Source of the DNA: Alkalihalobacillus sp. FSL W8-0930 | GTDB lineage: Bacteria; Bacillota; Bacilli; Bacillales; Bacillaceae_D | Reading direction: 5' to 3' | NCBI GenBank assembly: GCA_037965595.1 | Contig: CP150183.1 | Coordinates: forward strand, 3,348,001-3,412,000 | DNA length: 64,000 nt | Shown here: positions 33,648-44,579 of the stretch, piece by piece | Layout of the letters: each line of letters opens with the position of its first letter | Numbering within the stretch: the first letter of the stretch is position 1 | The notes under the pieces: generated by a model | Databases searched by the model: none | What the model saw: only the letters and a program-made list of their open reading frames with translations | Told to the model about the DNA's origin: nothing | Program-made: the position numbers and the translations under genes

Positions 33648-33954
33648 TCTTACACCACGTTTCTAATAATTTTCGTTCACTCATTCTTTGAAAGCGCTTT
33701 TTTGAATGCATTTCTTAAAAGTTCATCACAAAATAGACTATAAAACGACTTACTGATAGAAAGTTTGTACGTAAAGTTGGAGATTATTTAACGTTTAGTC
33801 AATTTGGGAGTTTGTGTACGTCATCCATTAATCTAAATAGGAGAATTCGTGGAGAAATCCATTCGCGGTTCATGTATGATAGCGAGTATATTCTCTTATA
33901 TTACCCTAAAACATACTAAATATTCAATACCTCATAAAAAAATAGAAGAGAACA
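33648..33954. other. Intergenic region between rho and the glpX terminator
   Basis: About 300 AT-rich bases without a supported gene. It should hold the rho promoter and leader; TTGACT occurs on the minus strand near 33800 but without a convincing -10, so I mark no promoter. Confidence 0.5.
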
Positions 33955-33955
33955 A

Positions 33956-33992
33956 ACAAAAAGAACCAACAGAGGCTCTGCTGGTTCTAGTA
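33956..33992 (-). terminator. Intrinsic terminator of glpX
   Basis: AGAACCAGCAGAG pairs with CTCTGTTGGTTCT (one G-T), then TTTTTG on the minus strand. Confidence 0.85.
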
Positions 33993-34002
33993 CCCGACTC
34001 GT

Positions 34003-34968
34003 TTAACGAATAACGAGATCTGGCTTCTTTTTCATGCTATGCGTTCCTTCAACAAAACGAATTGTACCGGATTTCGCACGCATAACAATGGATTGGGTAT
34101 CGGCATTTTTCCCTTTATAACGGACCCCTTTTAAGAGTTCTCCATCGGTTACTCCAGTTGCCGCAAAGATACAATCATCTCCACCTACTAGATCGTCCAT
34201 TTTAAAGACTTTATCTATGTCTGTGATCCCCATCTTATGGCAACGTTCGATTTCTGCGTCATTTTGAGGAAGTAGGCGACCTTGTAATTCTCCACCTAGA
34301 CATTTTAATCCTGCTGCTGCAATGACACCCTCCGGCGCACCACCTGATCCAAGCATGATATCCACACCTGTATCACCAAATGCAGTATTAATAGCCGCCG
34401 CCACATCACCGTCAGAAAGAAGTTTAATTCTGGCGCCTGCCTCACGAATTTCTTGGATCATTTTTGTATGGCGTTCACGATTCAAAATCGTAACCACAAG
34501 ATCTTCAATGTCCTTATTCTTCGCTTTTGCTACAGCTCGAAGGTTATCAATGACAGGTGCATCAATGTCAACAAGCCCAACAGACTCTGGTCCTACCGCA
34601 ATCTTTTCCATATACATATCTGGAGCGTTTAACAGCTGGCCATTGTCAGCCACCGCAAGTACGGCAAGTGCATTCCACTGACCATACGCTACGATATTTG
34701 TTCCTTCTAATGGATCAACTGCAACATCTACACGTGGACCATAGCCGTTCCCAAGCTTTTCTCCTATGTAAAGCATTGGGGCCTCATCCATTTCCCCTTC
34801 ACCAATTACAACGGTACCTTTCATTGGAATGGTATCGAACACATCACGCATCGCTTCAGTTGCTGCACGATCCGCTTCTTCCTTGTTCCCTCTTCCCATC
34901 CAACGTCCGGACGCTAAGGCTGCCGCTTCTGTCACACGAACTAGCTCCATTGATAAACTTCTTTCCAT
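34003..34968 (-). CDS. glpX: Fructose-1,6-bisphosphatase, class II
   Basis: A 321-residue GlpX-type phosphatase (gluconeogenesis). Metal-site blocks are present: [26 protein letters not shown], and [26 protein letters not shown]. In B. subtilis ywjI/glpX lies between rho and murAB, as here. ATG start with GGAGGAAT upstream. Confidence 0.95.
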   Translation of the reverse strand: MERSLSMELVRVTEAAALASGRWMGRGNKEEADRAATEAMRDVFDTIPMKGTVVIGEGEMDEAPMLYIGEKLGNGYGPRVDVAVDPLEGTNIVAYGQWNALAVLAVADNGQLLNAPDMYMEKIAVGPESVGLVDIDAPVIDNLRAVAKAKNKDIEDLVVTILNRERHTKMIQEIREAGARIKLLSDGDVAAAINTAFGDTGVDIMLGSGGAPEGVIAAAGLKCLGGELQGRLLPQNDAEIERCHKMGITDIDKVFKMDDLVGGDDCIFAATGVTDGELLKGVRYKGKNADTQSIVMRAKSGTIRFVEGTHSMKKKPDLVIR

Positions 34969-35002
34969 AACCAGATTCCTCCCCGTATACGTACATCATC
35001 TA

Positions 35003-36286
35003 TTAGCTTTTTACTTGTTCACGTTCTTCTTCTGACATTTGTTCACGCCAGATTCGTGCACCTAACCCTACAAGCTTTTCTTCTAGATTCTCATATCCGC
35101 GGTCTACATGCTCTAGACCTGAAAGTTCTGTTACTCCGTTGGCCATTAGTCCTGCTATTAATAACGCAGCCCCGGCTCTAAGGTCGCTCGCTCTCACCTT
35201 TGCTCCCTGAAGTTCGGTTGCACCATTAATAATGGCTGATCTGCCTTCTACCTTTACATCTGCTCCCATCCGACGGATTTCGTCGATATGTTTAAAGCGA
35301 GCATTATAAATGGTGTCGGTTACAATACTGGTTCCTTTTGCTTGCGTGAGCAAGGTTGTAAACGGCTGCTGCAAATCAGTCGGGAACCCTGGATAGACAA
35401 GTGTCTTAATGTCCACTCCCGTTTTTTCTTTGTGATTCTCAATTAAAACCTGGTCATCTCGCTCTTCAACAGTGACACCCATTTCTCGTAGTTTCGCAAT
35501 CAACGACTCTACGTGATACGGAATGATATTATCAACAACCACTTTTTGACCAATCGCTGCTGCAAGAATCATATACGTCCCTGCCTCGATTCGATCAGGA
35601 ATGATCGTATGACGACAACCATGTAACGATTCAACGCCATCAATACGAATGACATTGGTTCCGGCACCCTTAATCTTTGCTCCCATATTCGTAAGAAGTG
35701 TAGCAACATCAATAATTTCGGGTTCCTTGGCTGCATTTTCAATCACCGTCTGTCCTTTAGCTAGAACAGCGGCTAACATAATGTTAATAGTTGCTCCAAC
35801 GCTAACAACATCCAGGTAAATTCGAGCGCCTTTCAGTTCATCCGCACGCAAATAAATGGCACCTTGTTCATTGGTCACTTTAGCGCCAAGTGCTTCAAAC
35901 CCTTTTATATGCTGATCGATAGGTCGCGGACCCAAGTTACACCCGCCAGGAAGTCCAATCACCGCTTTTTTAAATTTTCCAAGCATCGCACCCATCAAAT
36001 AATAAGACGCGCGCAATTGTTTCACTCGTCCATTTGGAAGTGGCATTGAAAACATTTCTTCAGGATGAATCGTCATCTCGTGATCACTTAACTCAACTGA
36101 TCCACCAATTTCTTTTAAAAGCTCTGAAAGCAGCTCTACATCTGAAATATTTGGTAAATTGTCTATGGTCACAGGGCTGTCCGCTAATATAGCAGCTGGA
36201 ATTAAAGCCACTGCACTATTTTTTGCTCCACCAATTTGTACGGTTCCTTCTAAAGGGTAACCGCCCTCAATCATTAATTTATCCAT
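35003..36286 (-). CDS. murAB: UDP-N-acetylglucosamine 1-carboxyvinyltransferase (second copy type)
   Basis: A 427-residue Mur[19 protein letters not shown] at the N-terminus, the phosphoenolpyruvate-binding Cys in [18 protein letters not shown], and [17 protein letters not shown]. It performs the first committed step of peptidoglycan synthesis. Position between glpX and tal is that of murAB (murZ) in B. subtilis; the first murA would be expected just beyond ywmB, off the left edge. Confidence 0.95.
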   Translation of the reverse strand: MDKLMIEGGYPLEGTVQIGGAKNSAVALIPAAILADSPVTIDNLPNISDVELLSELLKEIGGSVELSDHEMTIHPEEMFSMPLPNGRVKQLRASYYLMGAMLGKFKKAVIGLPGGCNLGPRPIDQHIKGFEALGAKVTNEQGAIYLRADELKGARIYLDVVSVGATINIMLAAVLAKGQTVIENAAKEPEIIDVATLLTNMGAKIKGAGTNVIRIDGVESLHGCRHTIIPDRIEAGTYMILAAAIGQKVVVDNIIPYHVESLIAKLREMGVTVEERDDQVLIENHKEKTGVDIKTLVYPGFPTDLQQPFTTLLTQAKGTSIVTDTIYNARFKHIDEIRRMGADVKVEGRSAIINGATELQGAKVRASDLRAGAALLIAGLMANGVTELSGLEHVDRGYENLEEKLVGLGARIWREQMSEEEREQVKS

Positions 36287-36357
36287 GATCGCTTCCCTTC
36301 TTTCCTCGTTCCGTCCTTCTAACCAGTATAGCCAGTTTCATCCTTATTATAAAAGCT

Positions 36358-36428
36358 GACCATGACATAAACTGGGCAGAAGGACGGACCAAATTCGCTT
36401 ATAAGCTAATGGTCCGCCATCTGTCATG
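36358..36428. repeat. Extended imperfect palindrome between tal and murAB
   Basis: CATGACA...TGTCATG at the ends, GGACGGACCA...TGGTCCGCC in the middle and GCTTATAAGC at the centre make a long imperfect cruciform. No T-run follows, so it is not a classical terminator; an mRNA-stability hairpin is possible. Confidence 0.6.
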
Positions 36429-36430
36429 AA

Positions 36431-37075
36431 TTAGTTATTACGATTATCCCAGTCAGCAAGGAACTTCTCAATTCCTTGATCAGTCAGTGGATGTTTAGTT
36501 AATTGTTTGATTACATTAAGCGGAATTGTTGCAATATGAGCACCTCTGATCGCTGCCTCTGTTACGTGAACAGGATGGCGAACGGATGCTGCAATGATTT
36601 CTGTAGGCAGCTTGTGCGTTTCAAAAATCGCTGCAATTTGATCAATAAGGTCAAGTCCATCATGTCCAATATCATCAAGTCTACCAAGGAACGGAGATAC
36701 ATACGTTGCTCCTGCACGTGCTGCAAGTAAGGCTTGTACAGCAGAGAAAACAAGCGTTACATTTGTTTTGATTCCTAGCTCAGAAAAAGCGTGAACGGCT
36801 TTAAGGCCATCCGGTGTCATTGGAACCTTAACTGTAATGTTAGGAGCAATAGCAGCCAGCTCTTTTCCTTCACTAATCATTGTTTCAGCGTCAAGTGCAA
36901 TGACTTCAGCGCTTACAGATTCAGAAACAAGATCTGTGATTTCACGTAATCGATCGTGGAAATCCACGCCTTCTTTTGCCACAAGTGATGGATTTGTAGT
37001 AACTCCTGAAAGAATGCCTAACTCTTTTGCTTCACGAATCTCGTTAATATTTGCTGTATCAATGAAGAATTTCAT
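36431..37075 (-). CDS. tal: Small transaldolase (TalC/FSA type)
   Basis: A 214-residue class I aldolase: [36 protein letters not shown], the Schiff-base lysine in [15 protein letters not shown], and [31 protein letters not shown]. It moves dihydroxyacetone units in the pentose phosphate pathway. I chose the ATG at 37075 (family N-terminus); a GTG at 37084 is also in frame. Ribosome site weak. It lies in the fba-tal-murAB order of B. subtilis. Confidence 0.94.
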   Translation of the reverse strand: MKFFIDTANINEIREAKELGILSGVTTNPSLVAKEGVDFHDRLREITDLVSESVSAEVIALDAETMISEGKELAAIAPNITVKVPMTPDGLKAVHAFSELGIKTNVTLVFSAVQALLAARAGATYVSPFLGRLDDIGHDGLDLIDQIAAIFETHKLPTEIIAASVRHPVHVTEAAIRGAHIATIPLNVIKQLTKHPLTDQGIEKFLADWDNRNN

Positions 37076-37125
37076 TAAGAACACATCGCTTTCTAAAGTA
37101 GATTGTCATGATTGTTTGAAAAATC

Positions 37126-37160
37126 GACAAAAGCAGTTCCAAAAGAACTGCTTTTATCAT
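37126..37160 (-). terminator. Intrinsic terminator of fba
   Basis: AAAGCAGTTC pairs with GAACTGCTTT, followed by a short T-run on the minus strand. Confidence 0.8.
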
Positions 37161-37169
37161 TGTGCATGA

Positions 37170-38033
37170 TTATGCCTTGTTTGAAGAACCAAATTCTTGC
37201 ATTTTTCCAGCTACAGTTGCTTTGATCGCATCTCTAGCAGGTCCAAGATATTTACGTGGATCATACTCATCCGGCTTAGCAGCAAGTGTTTCACGAACTG
37301 CTTTAGCTGAAGAAATTTGGCTTTCTGTATTTACATTGATTTTGGCATGACCAAACTCAATTGCTTTTTTAATATCGTTTGTTGGAATTCCAGTACCACC
37401 GTGAAGAACAAGTGGAATACCTACAAGACCATCAATTGTTTTCATGTGATCAAAACCAAGGTTTGGTTCACCTTTGTAAGGACCATGAACAGAACCTAGT
37501 GCAGGAGCAAAGCAATCAACGCCTGTTGCTTCTACAAGCTCTTTACATTCTTCAGGAATTGCGTAAGCTGCTTCAGCATCATCAACGATTAGATCGTCTT
37601 CTTGTCCGCCAATACGGCCAAGCTCAGCTTCTACAGATACTCCTACAGCGTGTGCCATTTGAACAACACGTTTAGTAAGCTCGATGTTTTCTTCTAGTGG
37701 ATGATGAGATCCATCAATCATAACAGAAGTGAATCCAGCACGGATTGCGCGCGCGCAGCTTTCAAGACTTGAACCGTGGTCAAGGTGAATCGCTACAGGA
37801 ACTTCTACTCCATACTCTTCCATAAGTGCTTCAACCAATTTCACAATTGTTTTGAAACCACCCATGTAACGAGCAGCACCTTCAGATACACCAAGAATAA
37901 CTGGAGAGTTTTCTTCTTTGGCTGCTTGAAGAATCGCTTGAGTAAACTCAAGGTTGTTTACGTTAAACTGTCCAACAGCATAACCTTCTGATTTTGCTTT
38001 GTTCAGCATGTCTGTCATTGAAACTAAAGGCAT
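37170..38033 (-). CDS. fba: Fructose-bisphosphate aldolase, class II
   Basis: A 287-residue zinc-dependent aldolase of glycolysis and gluconeogenesis. Zinc histidines lie in [22 protein letters not shown] and [15 protein letters not shown] forms the phosphate site. The start is preceded by AGGAGGATC. A promoter about 175 bp upstream gives a long leader. Confidence 0.96.
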   Translation of the reverse strand: MPLVSMTDMLNKAKSEGYAVGQFNVNNLEFTQAILQAAKEENSPVILGVSEGAARYMGGFKTIVKLVEALMEEYGVEVPVAIHLDHGSSLESCARAIRAGFTSVMIDGSHHPLEENIELTKRVVQMAHAVGVSVEAELGRIGGQEDDLIVDDAEAAYAIPEECKELVEATGVDCFAPALGSVHGPYKGEPNLGFDHMKTIDGLVGIPLVLHGGTGIPTNDIKKAIEFGHAKINVNTESQISSAKAVRETLAAKPDEYDPRKYLGPARDAIKATVAGKMQEFGSSNKA

Positions 38034-38162
38034 AATGATGATCCTCCTACTATATATTGCAGATTTTCTTACATCAGAGCGTCAAAATTAACCACGTGCT
38101 ACTGCATACGTGAAGATGTGAACCGGAATCCACAGAGCTTGTCCACTATGTAATAATAGTTG

Positions 38163-38214
38163 AACCAATCACGTGTTGGTTACATTTTGTGTTCTTTTGA
38201 TCGAATCCATTATA
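38163..38214 (-). promoter_or_regulatory. fba promoter (extended -10) and nearby palindrome
   Basis: Minus-strand TGCTATAAT (TATAAT 38209-38214) is an extended -10. About 30 bases downstream, 38163-38181 reads AACCAATCACGTGTTGGTT on the plus strand, a near-palindrome around CACGTG that could be an operator or leader hairpin. Confidence 0.5.
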
Positions 38215-38297
38215 GCATATTATGAGTCAAAAACACGTTTTTTACGCCATAGTTTCTATGATTTTTTAGAAAGTCACCGCGTGAAAGCCCTTCACTT

Positions 38298-38651
38298 TTA
38301 CAAATGATCTCGAATGACCTGTCTCACATCATCAATATCAAATGGTTTCGAAAAGTAACTAACCGCTCCGAGCTCGATCGCTTCGTTAATTAAATTTAAT
38401 TCTCCGTATGCAGTCATCATAATTACTTTAATATCAGGATGAGTCACTTTGATTCTTCGGAGAATCTCTAAGCCATCCATACCAGGGATCTTCATATCGA
38501 GTAAAATGAGGTCCGGGTTCTCATCTTGAACGATACTTAGTGCTTGGACGCCGTTTGCAGCTTGATGAACGGAATAACCATCCTTCTGCAAAATCTCATT
38601 AAGAAGCACACGTATACCGTATTGATCGTCTACCACCAGTAATTTTTTCAA
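38298..38651 (-). CDS. spo0F: Sporulation phosphorelay response regulator Spo0F
   Basis: A 117-residue single receiver domain: acidic pocket D8-D9, phospho-acceptor D52 in [12 protein letters not shown], Thr in MMTAYGE and Lys in SKPFD. Spo0F passes phosphate from sporulation kinases to Spo0B. It lacks an output domain, as expected. Neighbours fba and ywjG match B. subtilis. GGAGG lies 8 nt before the ATG. Confidence 0.95.
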   Translation of the reverse strand: MKKLLVVDDQYGIRVLLNEILQKDGYSVHQAANGVQALSIVQDENPDLILLDMKIPGMDGLEILRRIKVTHPDIKVIMMTAYGELNLINEAIELGAVSYFSKPFDIDDVRQVIRDHL

Positions 38652-38697
38652 TTTTCAACCTCCTTATGCGCTAGACTATGTTTAGAGATAAAGAACT

Positions 38698-38727
38698 ATT
38701 TTCGGTGTTCTCGATAAGGAATCCTGC
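38698..38727 (-). promoter_or_regulatory. SigH-like promoter of spo0F
   Basis: Minus-strand GCAGGATTC, a 12-bp spacer and ACCGAAAAT fit RnAGGAwww-N12-RnnGAATww with one or two mismatches. spo0F is SigH-dependent in B. subtilis. An imperfect Spo0A-like box (TTTGTTAAAAA, plus strand) lies nearby at about 38743-38753. Confidence 0.55.
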
Positions 38728-38834
38728 TTTTGTTTGCATTTTGTTAAAAAAAATCGAAATTTGTTTATACAAGCGCAGAATTATGATGTTTGTTACAATA
38801 AAACAAAAGAAAATCGATTCAAAGGAGAATCCAT

Positions 38835-39359
38835 ATGCTTCGTATATTTAACACTCAAGTAACAGGAGCCACTAAAGCTCTTTTACATAAAGAAGAAGAC
38901 ATCGAGGACGCCGCACGCCTGTTAAGCCAGGCTCTCGCAGCAGACGATCATGTCTACATCGCAGCCTTCGGTGAAATGAAAGCCATCGAAGCAGAAGCCG
39001 TACATGGACATGAGGCCCTGCCAAATGTTCACTCTCTTGACGAGTACGGCATTGATTCTGTGACAGAGCGCGATCGCGTGGTGCTCGCTACTCGTTTTTC
39101 CCACGACGAAGAAGCCGTGCAGCTTGCCCGTAAGCTTGCCAGACGCGGAATTCCTTTTCTCTCTATTACTACCATAACAGAGAATGACGAAGCTTCTCTA
39201 GTCTCATATAGCGATCTCACCCTCGATTTGAATCTTCACCAAGGCCTAGTGCCTGATGAGGACGGCACACGTGTCGGGTATCCCGCTTCACTACTGGGCT
39301 TGCATGCTTACTTTTTGCTTCTGCTTGTGGTGCGGGAGATTTTGGCGGAGGTTGGGTGA
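38835..39359 (+). CDS. ywjG: YwjG-family (DUF2529) protein
   Basis: A 174-residue protein with alternating helix/strand segments (DHVYIAAFGEMKAIEAEAVHG, DRVVLATRFSHDEEAVQLARKLARRG), like a sugar-isomerase-type fold. Function unknown. Divergent from spo0F. In B. subtilis it is followed directly by pyrG; here array D, an IS and a NERD gene intervene. AAAGGAGAA precedes the ATG. Confidence 0.88.
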   Translation: MLRIFNTQVTGATKALLHKEEDIEDAARLLSQALAADDHVYIAAFGEMKAIEAEAVHGHEALPNVHSLDEYGIDSVTERDRVVLATRFSHDEEAVQLARKLARRGIPFLSITTITENDEASLVSYSDLTLDLNLHQGLVPDEDGTRVGYPASLLGLHAYFLLLLVVREILAEVG

Positions 39360-39389
39360 GACGTTCGTTCGTAGATTAGTGGTGCGGAG

Positions 39390-39553
39390 AGTATTTTTGT
39401 AGGGGGCCAGGGGAAAGTGCTCGATTTATGAGCATTTGGAATGAGGTTTTGCGCGTACTTGGGTTTTTGAGCACCGAGCCTGGTTTTTTGCGCATTCTTC
39501 GGGTTTTTGAGCACTGTGCCTGATTTTTGCGCATTCTTCGGGTTTTTGAGCAC
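39390..39553. repeat. Array D, left part: 20-bp-pitch GAGCA/GCGC array
   Basis: After the head TTTTTGTAGGGGGCCAGGGG, T-run + GAGCA and T-run + GCGC words alternate at 39430, 39451, 39469, 39490, 39509, 39529 and 39548 (18-21 bp apart, near-40-bp double unit). The IS3 element interrupts it after 39553. Reverse-strand frames across it (KNPKNAQK-like repeats) are artefacts of the repeat. Confidence 0.9.
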
Positions 39554-39635
39554 TGCACTAGAGTTAGTCTTAAAAGTGGAAACATTAAAATGAGCATTCG
39601 TAGACTAGACGTAACGATAAAAAGGATGTGTTCAT

Positions 39636-39914
39636 ATGGGAAAGCATCATTCAATGGAGTATAAGGAGTATGTCGCTAAATTAGTGGTGGAAGATGGGCG
39701 TAAGGGAACGGATGTGGCGTATGACCTTGGACTTCATGTATCCACAGTCAATCGCTGGGTTCAAATGTATAAAAAGAAACACGTGACTTCTCTCTCAGAT
39801 ATGCCGATGACCCAATCTGAAGTTGAAGCCTTAAAAAAACGGAATGAAGATCTTGAGGAGGAGTTAGAGATCTTAAAAAAGGCTATGCACATCTTCACGC
39901 AAAACCCCAAGTGA
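39636..39914 (+). CDS. IS3-family OrfA (transposase N-terminal protein)
   Basis: A 92-residue protein: helix-turn-helix (KLVVEDGRKGTDVAYDLGLHVSTVNRWVQMY) that binds the element's ends, then a leucine-zipper-like coiled coil (SEVEALKKRNEDLEEELEILKKAM). AAAAAAG at 39875-39881, read in frame as AAA AAG, is a canonical -1 slippery site; slippage enters the OrfB frame without a stop, giving the OrfAB transposase. Confidence 0.93.
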   Translation: MGKHHSMEYKEYVAKLVVEDGRKGTDVAYDLGLHVSTVNRWVQMYKKKHVTSLSDMPMTQSEVEALKKRNEDLEEELEILKKAMHIFTQNPK

Positions 39915-40789
39915 AATTTCTGTTTATAGAGGCCCATCGTGACGAACACTCGGTGGTGAAGATGTGTGGGGTGCTCAACGTTTCAACGAGTGGGTTCTAC
40001 AAGTGGAGAGGAAAACAAAGGGACGAAAAGACTATAAGAGAAAGACAAAAAGCTGACGTTAAGCAAAAGATCAGTCAGTCCTTTCATGAAAGCTTCGGCA
40101 CGTATGGCAGCCCTCGTGTACATCACGATTTAATCGAATGGGGCTACACGCTCTCTCAAAAAACAGTGGCTCGATACATGAAAGAATTGAAGCTGAGTGC
40201 CAAAACAAAAGTAAAATACGTAGTGACCACAGATTCCAATCATGGCTTAAAAGTATTTCCAAATCTAATGAACCGACAATTTAAAGCCTATCATCCGAAC
40301 ACAAAGTGGGTGACAGATATAACGTATGTCCGTACCGTCGAGGGTTGGCTTTATATAGCGACGGTTATGGATTTGTTTTCCCGCAAGATCGTTGGGATTC
40401 ATATGGCAGCGTCAATGGATAAAGAGCTTGTCATTACGGCTCTCAAGCGAGCCCTTTCTACAAGACAACCACCAAAAGGGTTCATCCATCATTCAGATCA
40501 AGGTTCCCAATACTGTTCAAGTGCTTATCTAGAGGTCATAGAAAAAGCCCAGGCGAAAATAAGCATGAGTAGAAAAGGAGATCCTTACGACAATGCCTGT
40601 ATCGAGTCTTTCCATGCGACGATAAAAAAAGAGCTCATCTATCGGGTTCGTTTTGAAACAAGAAAGGAAGCTATGAAGGTCATCAATCATTATATTTTTA
40701 ATGTGTACAATACGAAGAGAAAACACTCATCTTTAGGCTATCAATCACCGAATCAATATGAGCAAAACTATCTAAAATCGTTATCATAG
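39911..40789 (+). CDS. IS3-family OrfB (DDE integrase domain)
   Basis: A 292-residue protein with HTH_21-like N-terminus and rve integrase core; the DDE triad lies in WVTDITYVRT, HHSDQGSQYCS and YDNACIESFHATIKKE. It overlaps the end of OrfA (GTGA) and is probably made mainly as an OrfAB fusion by -1 frameshifting. No internal stop or truncation. Confidence 0.95.
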   Translation: MKFLFIEAHRDEHSVVKMCGVLNVSTSGFYKWRGKQRDEKTIRERQKADVKQKISQSFHESFGTYGSPRVHHDLIEWGYTLSQKTVARYMKELKLSAKTKVKYVVTTDSNHGLKVFPNLMNRQFKAYHPNTKWVTDITYVRTVEGWLYIATVMDLFSRKIVGIHMAASMDKELVITALKRALSTRQPPKGFIHHSDQGSQYCSSAYLEVIEKAQAKISMSRKGDPYDNACIESFHATIKKELIYRVRFETRKEAMKVINHYIFNVYNTKRKHSSLGYQSPNQYEQNYLKSLS

Positions 40790-40813
40790 ATGACGCAAAA
40801 AAGGACCAATTAA

Positions 40814-40858
40814 GCATAAGACATTCAACCCTAAATGGAAGGGTTGAATGTCTTATGC
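40814..40858. repeat. Perfect 19-bp inverted repeat inside the IS, after OrfB
   Basis: GCATAAGACATTCAACCCT and its exact complement are separated by 7 bases. There is no T-run; it may be a subterminal structure blocking outside transcription or a transposase site. Confidence 0.85.
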
Positions 40859-40939
40859 CCAGCAAGCGGAGCGCGGTAGGCTTTATAGAGTGACAGACGC
40901 ATTTTCAACTGTCCACTTTCTTGACAGAACTCCAGCACA

Positions 40940-41079
40940 CGCTTTTTTGCGCATTCCTACACTTTTTGAGCACCTCACACGCTTTTTTGCGCATCCTACA
41001 CTTTTTTGAGCACCACACCCTCTTCCCCGCGCATCCCAAACTTTTATGAGCACCGCAACCGCTTTTCCGCGCGCGCATT
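40940..41079. repeat. Array D, right part
   Basis: Alternating GCGC and GAGCA words at 40949, 40968, 40989, 41008, 41029, 41048 and 41069 (19/21-bp alternation). The units continue the left part and end at the 3' end of the NERD gene, whose stop is at 41081. Confidence 0.9.
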
Positions 41080-41080
41080 A

Positions 41081-42007
41081 TCACCTCTTTTTTGCACATT
41101 CAGCTTCAAATTCTTTTAACATTCGATAGGCTGTGTGTCTCGATTCGATGCTTAGATATGCTCGGGCTTCTTTGTTTGTAAGTTTTTTATCAAATATATT
41201 GGAGAATTGCTCGATTGCTTGGAGATGAGCGGGTTTGGAAAAGTGTTTGCAGCGGATACAGTACCAGCTTCCATTCTTTTTGGAACGAGTCATGTTGGGT
41301 TGGTTACAAGAGGGACAATCTACTCCTTTACGGAGATCTGAAGGTTTAATTAAGTAGGATTCAAGCGGGAAGATCCGTTCTGGAACGTGTGCATTTTTGA
41401 GGCAGTCTGTTAATTTGATTATGTCTGTAGTTTTTAGCTTTTTCACGGGAAACTGGCTTTGAATTTTTTCAAGTTTGTTCGGAAGATATTCTGCTCTTAT
41501 GATTGAGGGATGGTCGGTTTCCATCATGGTTGTTGGGTTAGAAAAAGCGATGAGCGACTTTATGGGGATCGAAGGAAAACGGTGATTTAAAAGAAAGTGC
41601 TGCAGTTGAATGTGTTGTCGATGAATTTGAGTTAAAGGATTTGGTAAGCTCTCCACTCGATCATGTAGTTTTCGGATCATTTGGCCTGAGGCTTGTTCAA
41701 AATGAATGCTGCCAGCAATATTTTTCACTTCAACAATTGATATAAATTGAGAGCATACAACTAGTGTATCAATTTGAAAAAAGGTTTGATTGATTCCACT
41801 GATTCGTAAGTCATGAAAAAGGAAAAAATCATCATTTAAAAACTGAAGATGATAATCCAATGTTTGTTCTCCCTGAAATCCTAACTCTCTTTTCGTCAGA
41901 TCATGATAAACCGTTTGGTAGCTGGTATGATGGGGGATAAGTCTGGCATGAAGAGCTCGGAGCTGCTTTAACTTTGACGGCATACTTCTTTCTTTAACTT
42001 GTTTGAT
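41081..42007 (-). CDS. NERD-domain nuclease-like protein with zinc ribbon (copy 2)
   Basis: A paralogue of 2687-3673 with the same order: NERD domain with GEQTLDYHL, FFQIDTLVV and IVEVKN; zinc ribbon CPSC ... CIRC; helical C-terminus with KPAHLQAIEQ. The start is uncertain. AAGGAGG sits 8 nt before an ATC (42007-42005), and alignment with copy 1 (MTLKERV... against IKQVKERS...) places the N-terminus there. An in-frame ATG at 42031 has only a weak site, and one at 41986 would shorten the protein. The gene lies between array D and the pyrG terminator. Confidence 0.82.
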   Translation of the reverse strand: MKQVKERSMPSKLKQLRALHARLIPHHTSYQTVYHDLTKRELGFQGEQTLDYHLQFLNDDFFLFHDLRISGINQTFFQIDTLVVCSQFISIVEVKNIAGSIHFEQASGQMIRKLHDRVESLPNPLTQIHRQHIQLQHFLLNHRFPSIPIKSLIAFSNPTTMMETDHPSIIRAEYLPNKLEKIQSQFPVKKLKTTDIIKLTDCLKNAHVPERIFPLESYLIKPSDLRKGVDCPSCNQPNMTRSKKNGSWYCIRCKHFSKPAHLQAIEQFSNIFDKKLTNKEARAYLSIESRHTAYRMLKEFEAECAKKR

Positions 42008-42065
42008 GGCGGATCCCTCCTTGCCAATCATATTCGACACCCACCTCCCCCACCCCTCCAACAAA

Positions 42066-42098
42066 AAAAGAGCGCAGATCCAAGTCTGCGCTCTCTAC
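42066..42098 (-). terminator. Intrinsic terminator of pyrG
   Basis: GAGCGCAGA pairs with TCTGCGCTC, followed by seven Ts and a G-rich run (GTTGGAGGGGTGGGGG) resembling the heads of the arrays. Confidence 0.92.
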
Positions 42099-42103
42099 TG
42101 TAT

Positions 42104-43909
<1,806 letters not shown>

Positions 43910-43918
43910 CCCTTTGTC

Positions 43919-44464
43919 TTAACGATCTTCCTCTTCTTCATCAAACGACTCTTCGTCGTCTTCTTCGTCGAGTTCTTCATCGTCGTCTTCTTCAAAGCCA
44001 TCAAGATCTTTGTCCTCGAAGTCTTCTTCTGCATCCTCTTCGTTTGAGATCTCATCTAATTCGTCCTCAAGATCTTCAAACTCATCCTCTTCAGAATCAT
44101 CCAGTTCGCTGTCGTCAACTAAGTCCAAATCATCTTCGTCATCAAATGATTTTTTCTTTTTCTTTTTCGGCGTTGCCGCTGGTACTGGCTCTTCAATTTG
44201 GTCAATTGGGTACCATGCTTTGATACCCCAACGGTTTTCTCCAAGTGTTATGAAACGTCCGTCCGTGTTTAGATCTGTGTAAAGAAAAGAGATACGCTCT
44301 TTTACTTCAGCTTTACTAAATCCTTTGATCTTCGCAATTTCATCAACTAGAGCATAGTATTCGATCGGTTGGTTTTTTTCTTGCATTAAAGCATACGTAA
44401 TTTCTATCATTGATAGTTCTGATATTTCATCAGCCGTTAGTGTGTTTATGTTCAAACCGGGCAC
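43919..44464 (-). CDS. rpoE: RNA polymerase delta subunit
   Basis: A 181-residue protein: folded N-terminal domain (about 1-90; MIEITYALMQEKNQPIEYYALVDEIAKIKG, GRFITLGENRWGIKAWYP) and a disordered tail of almost only Asp, Glu and Ser after KKKKKKSFDDEDD. Delta raises polymerase recycling and specificity in Firmicutes. It lies upstream of pyrG as in B. subtilis. Confidence 0.96.
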   Translation of the reverse strand: MPGLNINTLTADEISELSMIEITYALMQEKNQPIEYYALVDEIAKIKGFSKAEVKERISFLYTDLNTDGRFITLGENRWGIKAWYPIDQIEEPVPAATPKKKKKKSFDDEDDLDLVDDSELDDSEEDEFEDLEDELDEISNEEDAEEDFEDKDLDGFEEDDDEELDEEDDEESFDEEEEDR

Positions 44465-44579
44465 GCCCTTTCACCGTTATCTATAAGATCCAAATCATCT
44501 ATCAAATTTTAAGATCATCTTTTTCATTATAAACATATTTTCATAAAATATGCTAGAGCTTCCTTCGTTCCATGCGTGT

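Larger units (their letters stand above)
39554..40939 (+). mobile_element. IS3-family (IS150-like) insertion sequence
   Basis: 1386 bp with imperfect terminal inverted repeats: left TGCACTAGAGTTAGTCTT, right end (reverse complement) TGTGCTGGAGTTCTGTCA, both continuing into a shared AAAGTGGA block. It encodes two overlapping frames. No exact target duplication is evident: CAC to the left, CGC to the right. The same array words flank both sides, so it inserted into a pre-existing array. It looks intact. Confidence 0.9.

Noticed and set aside
39308-39654. Reverse-strand frames encoding KNPKNAQK-type repeats
   Set aside because: They are translations of array D words, change frame with the 18-21-bp steps, and run into the IS.
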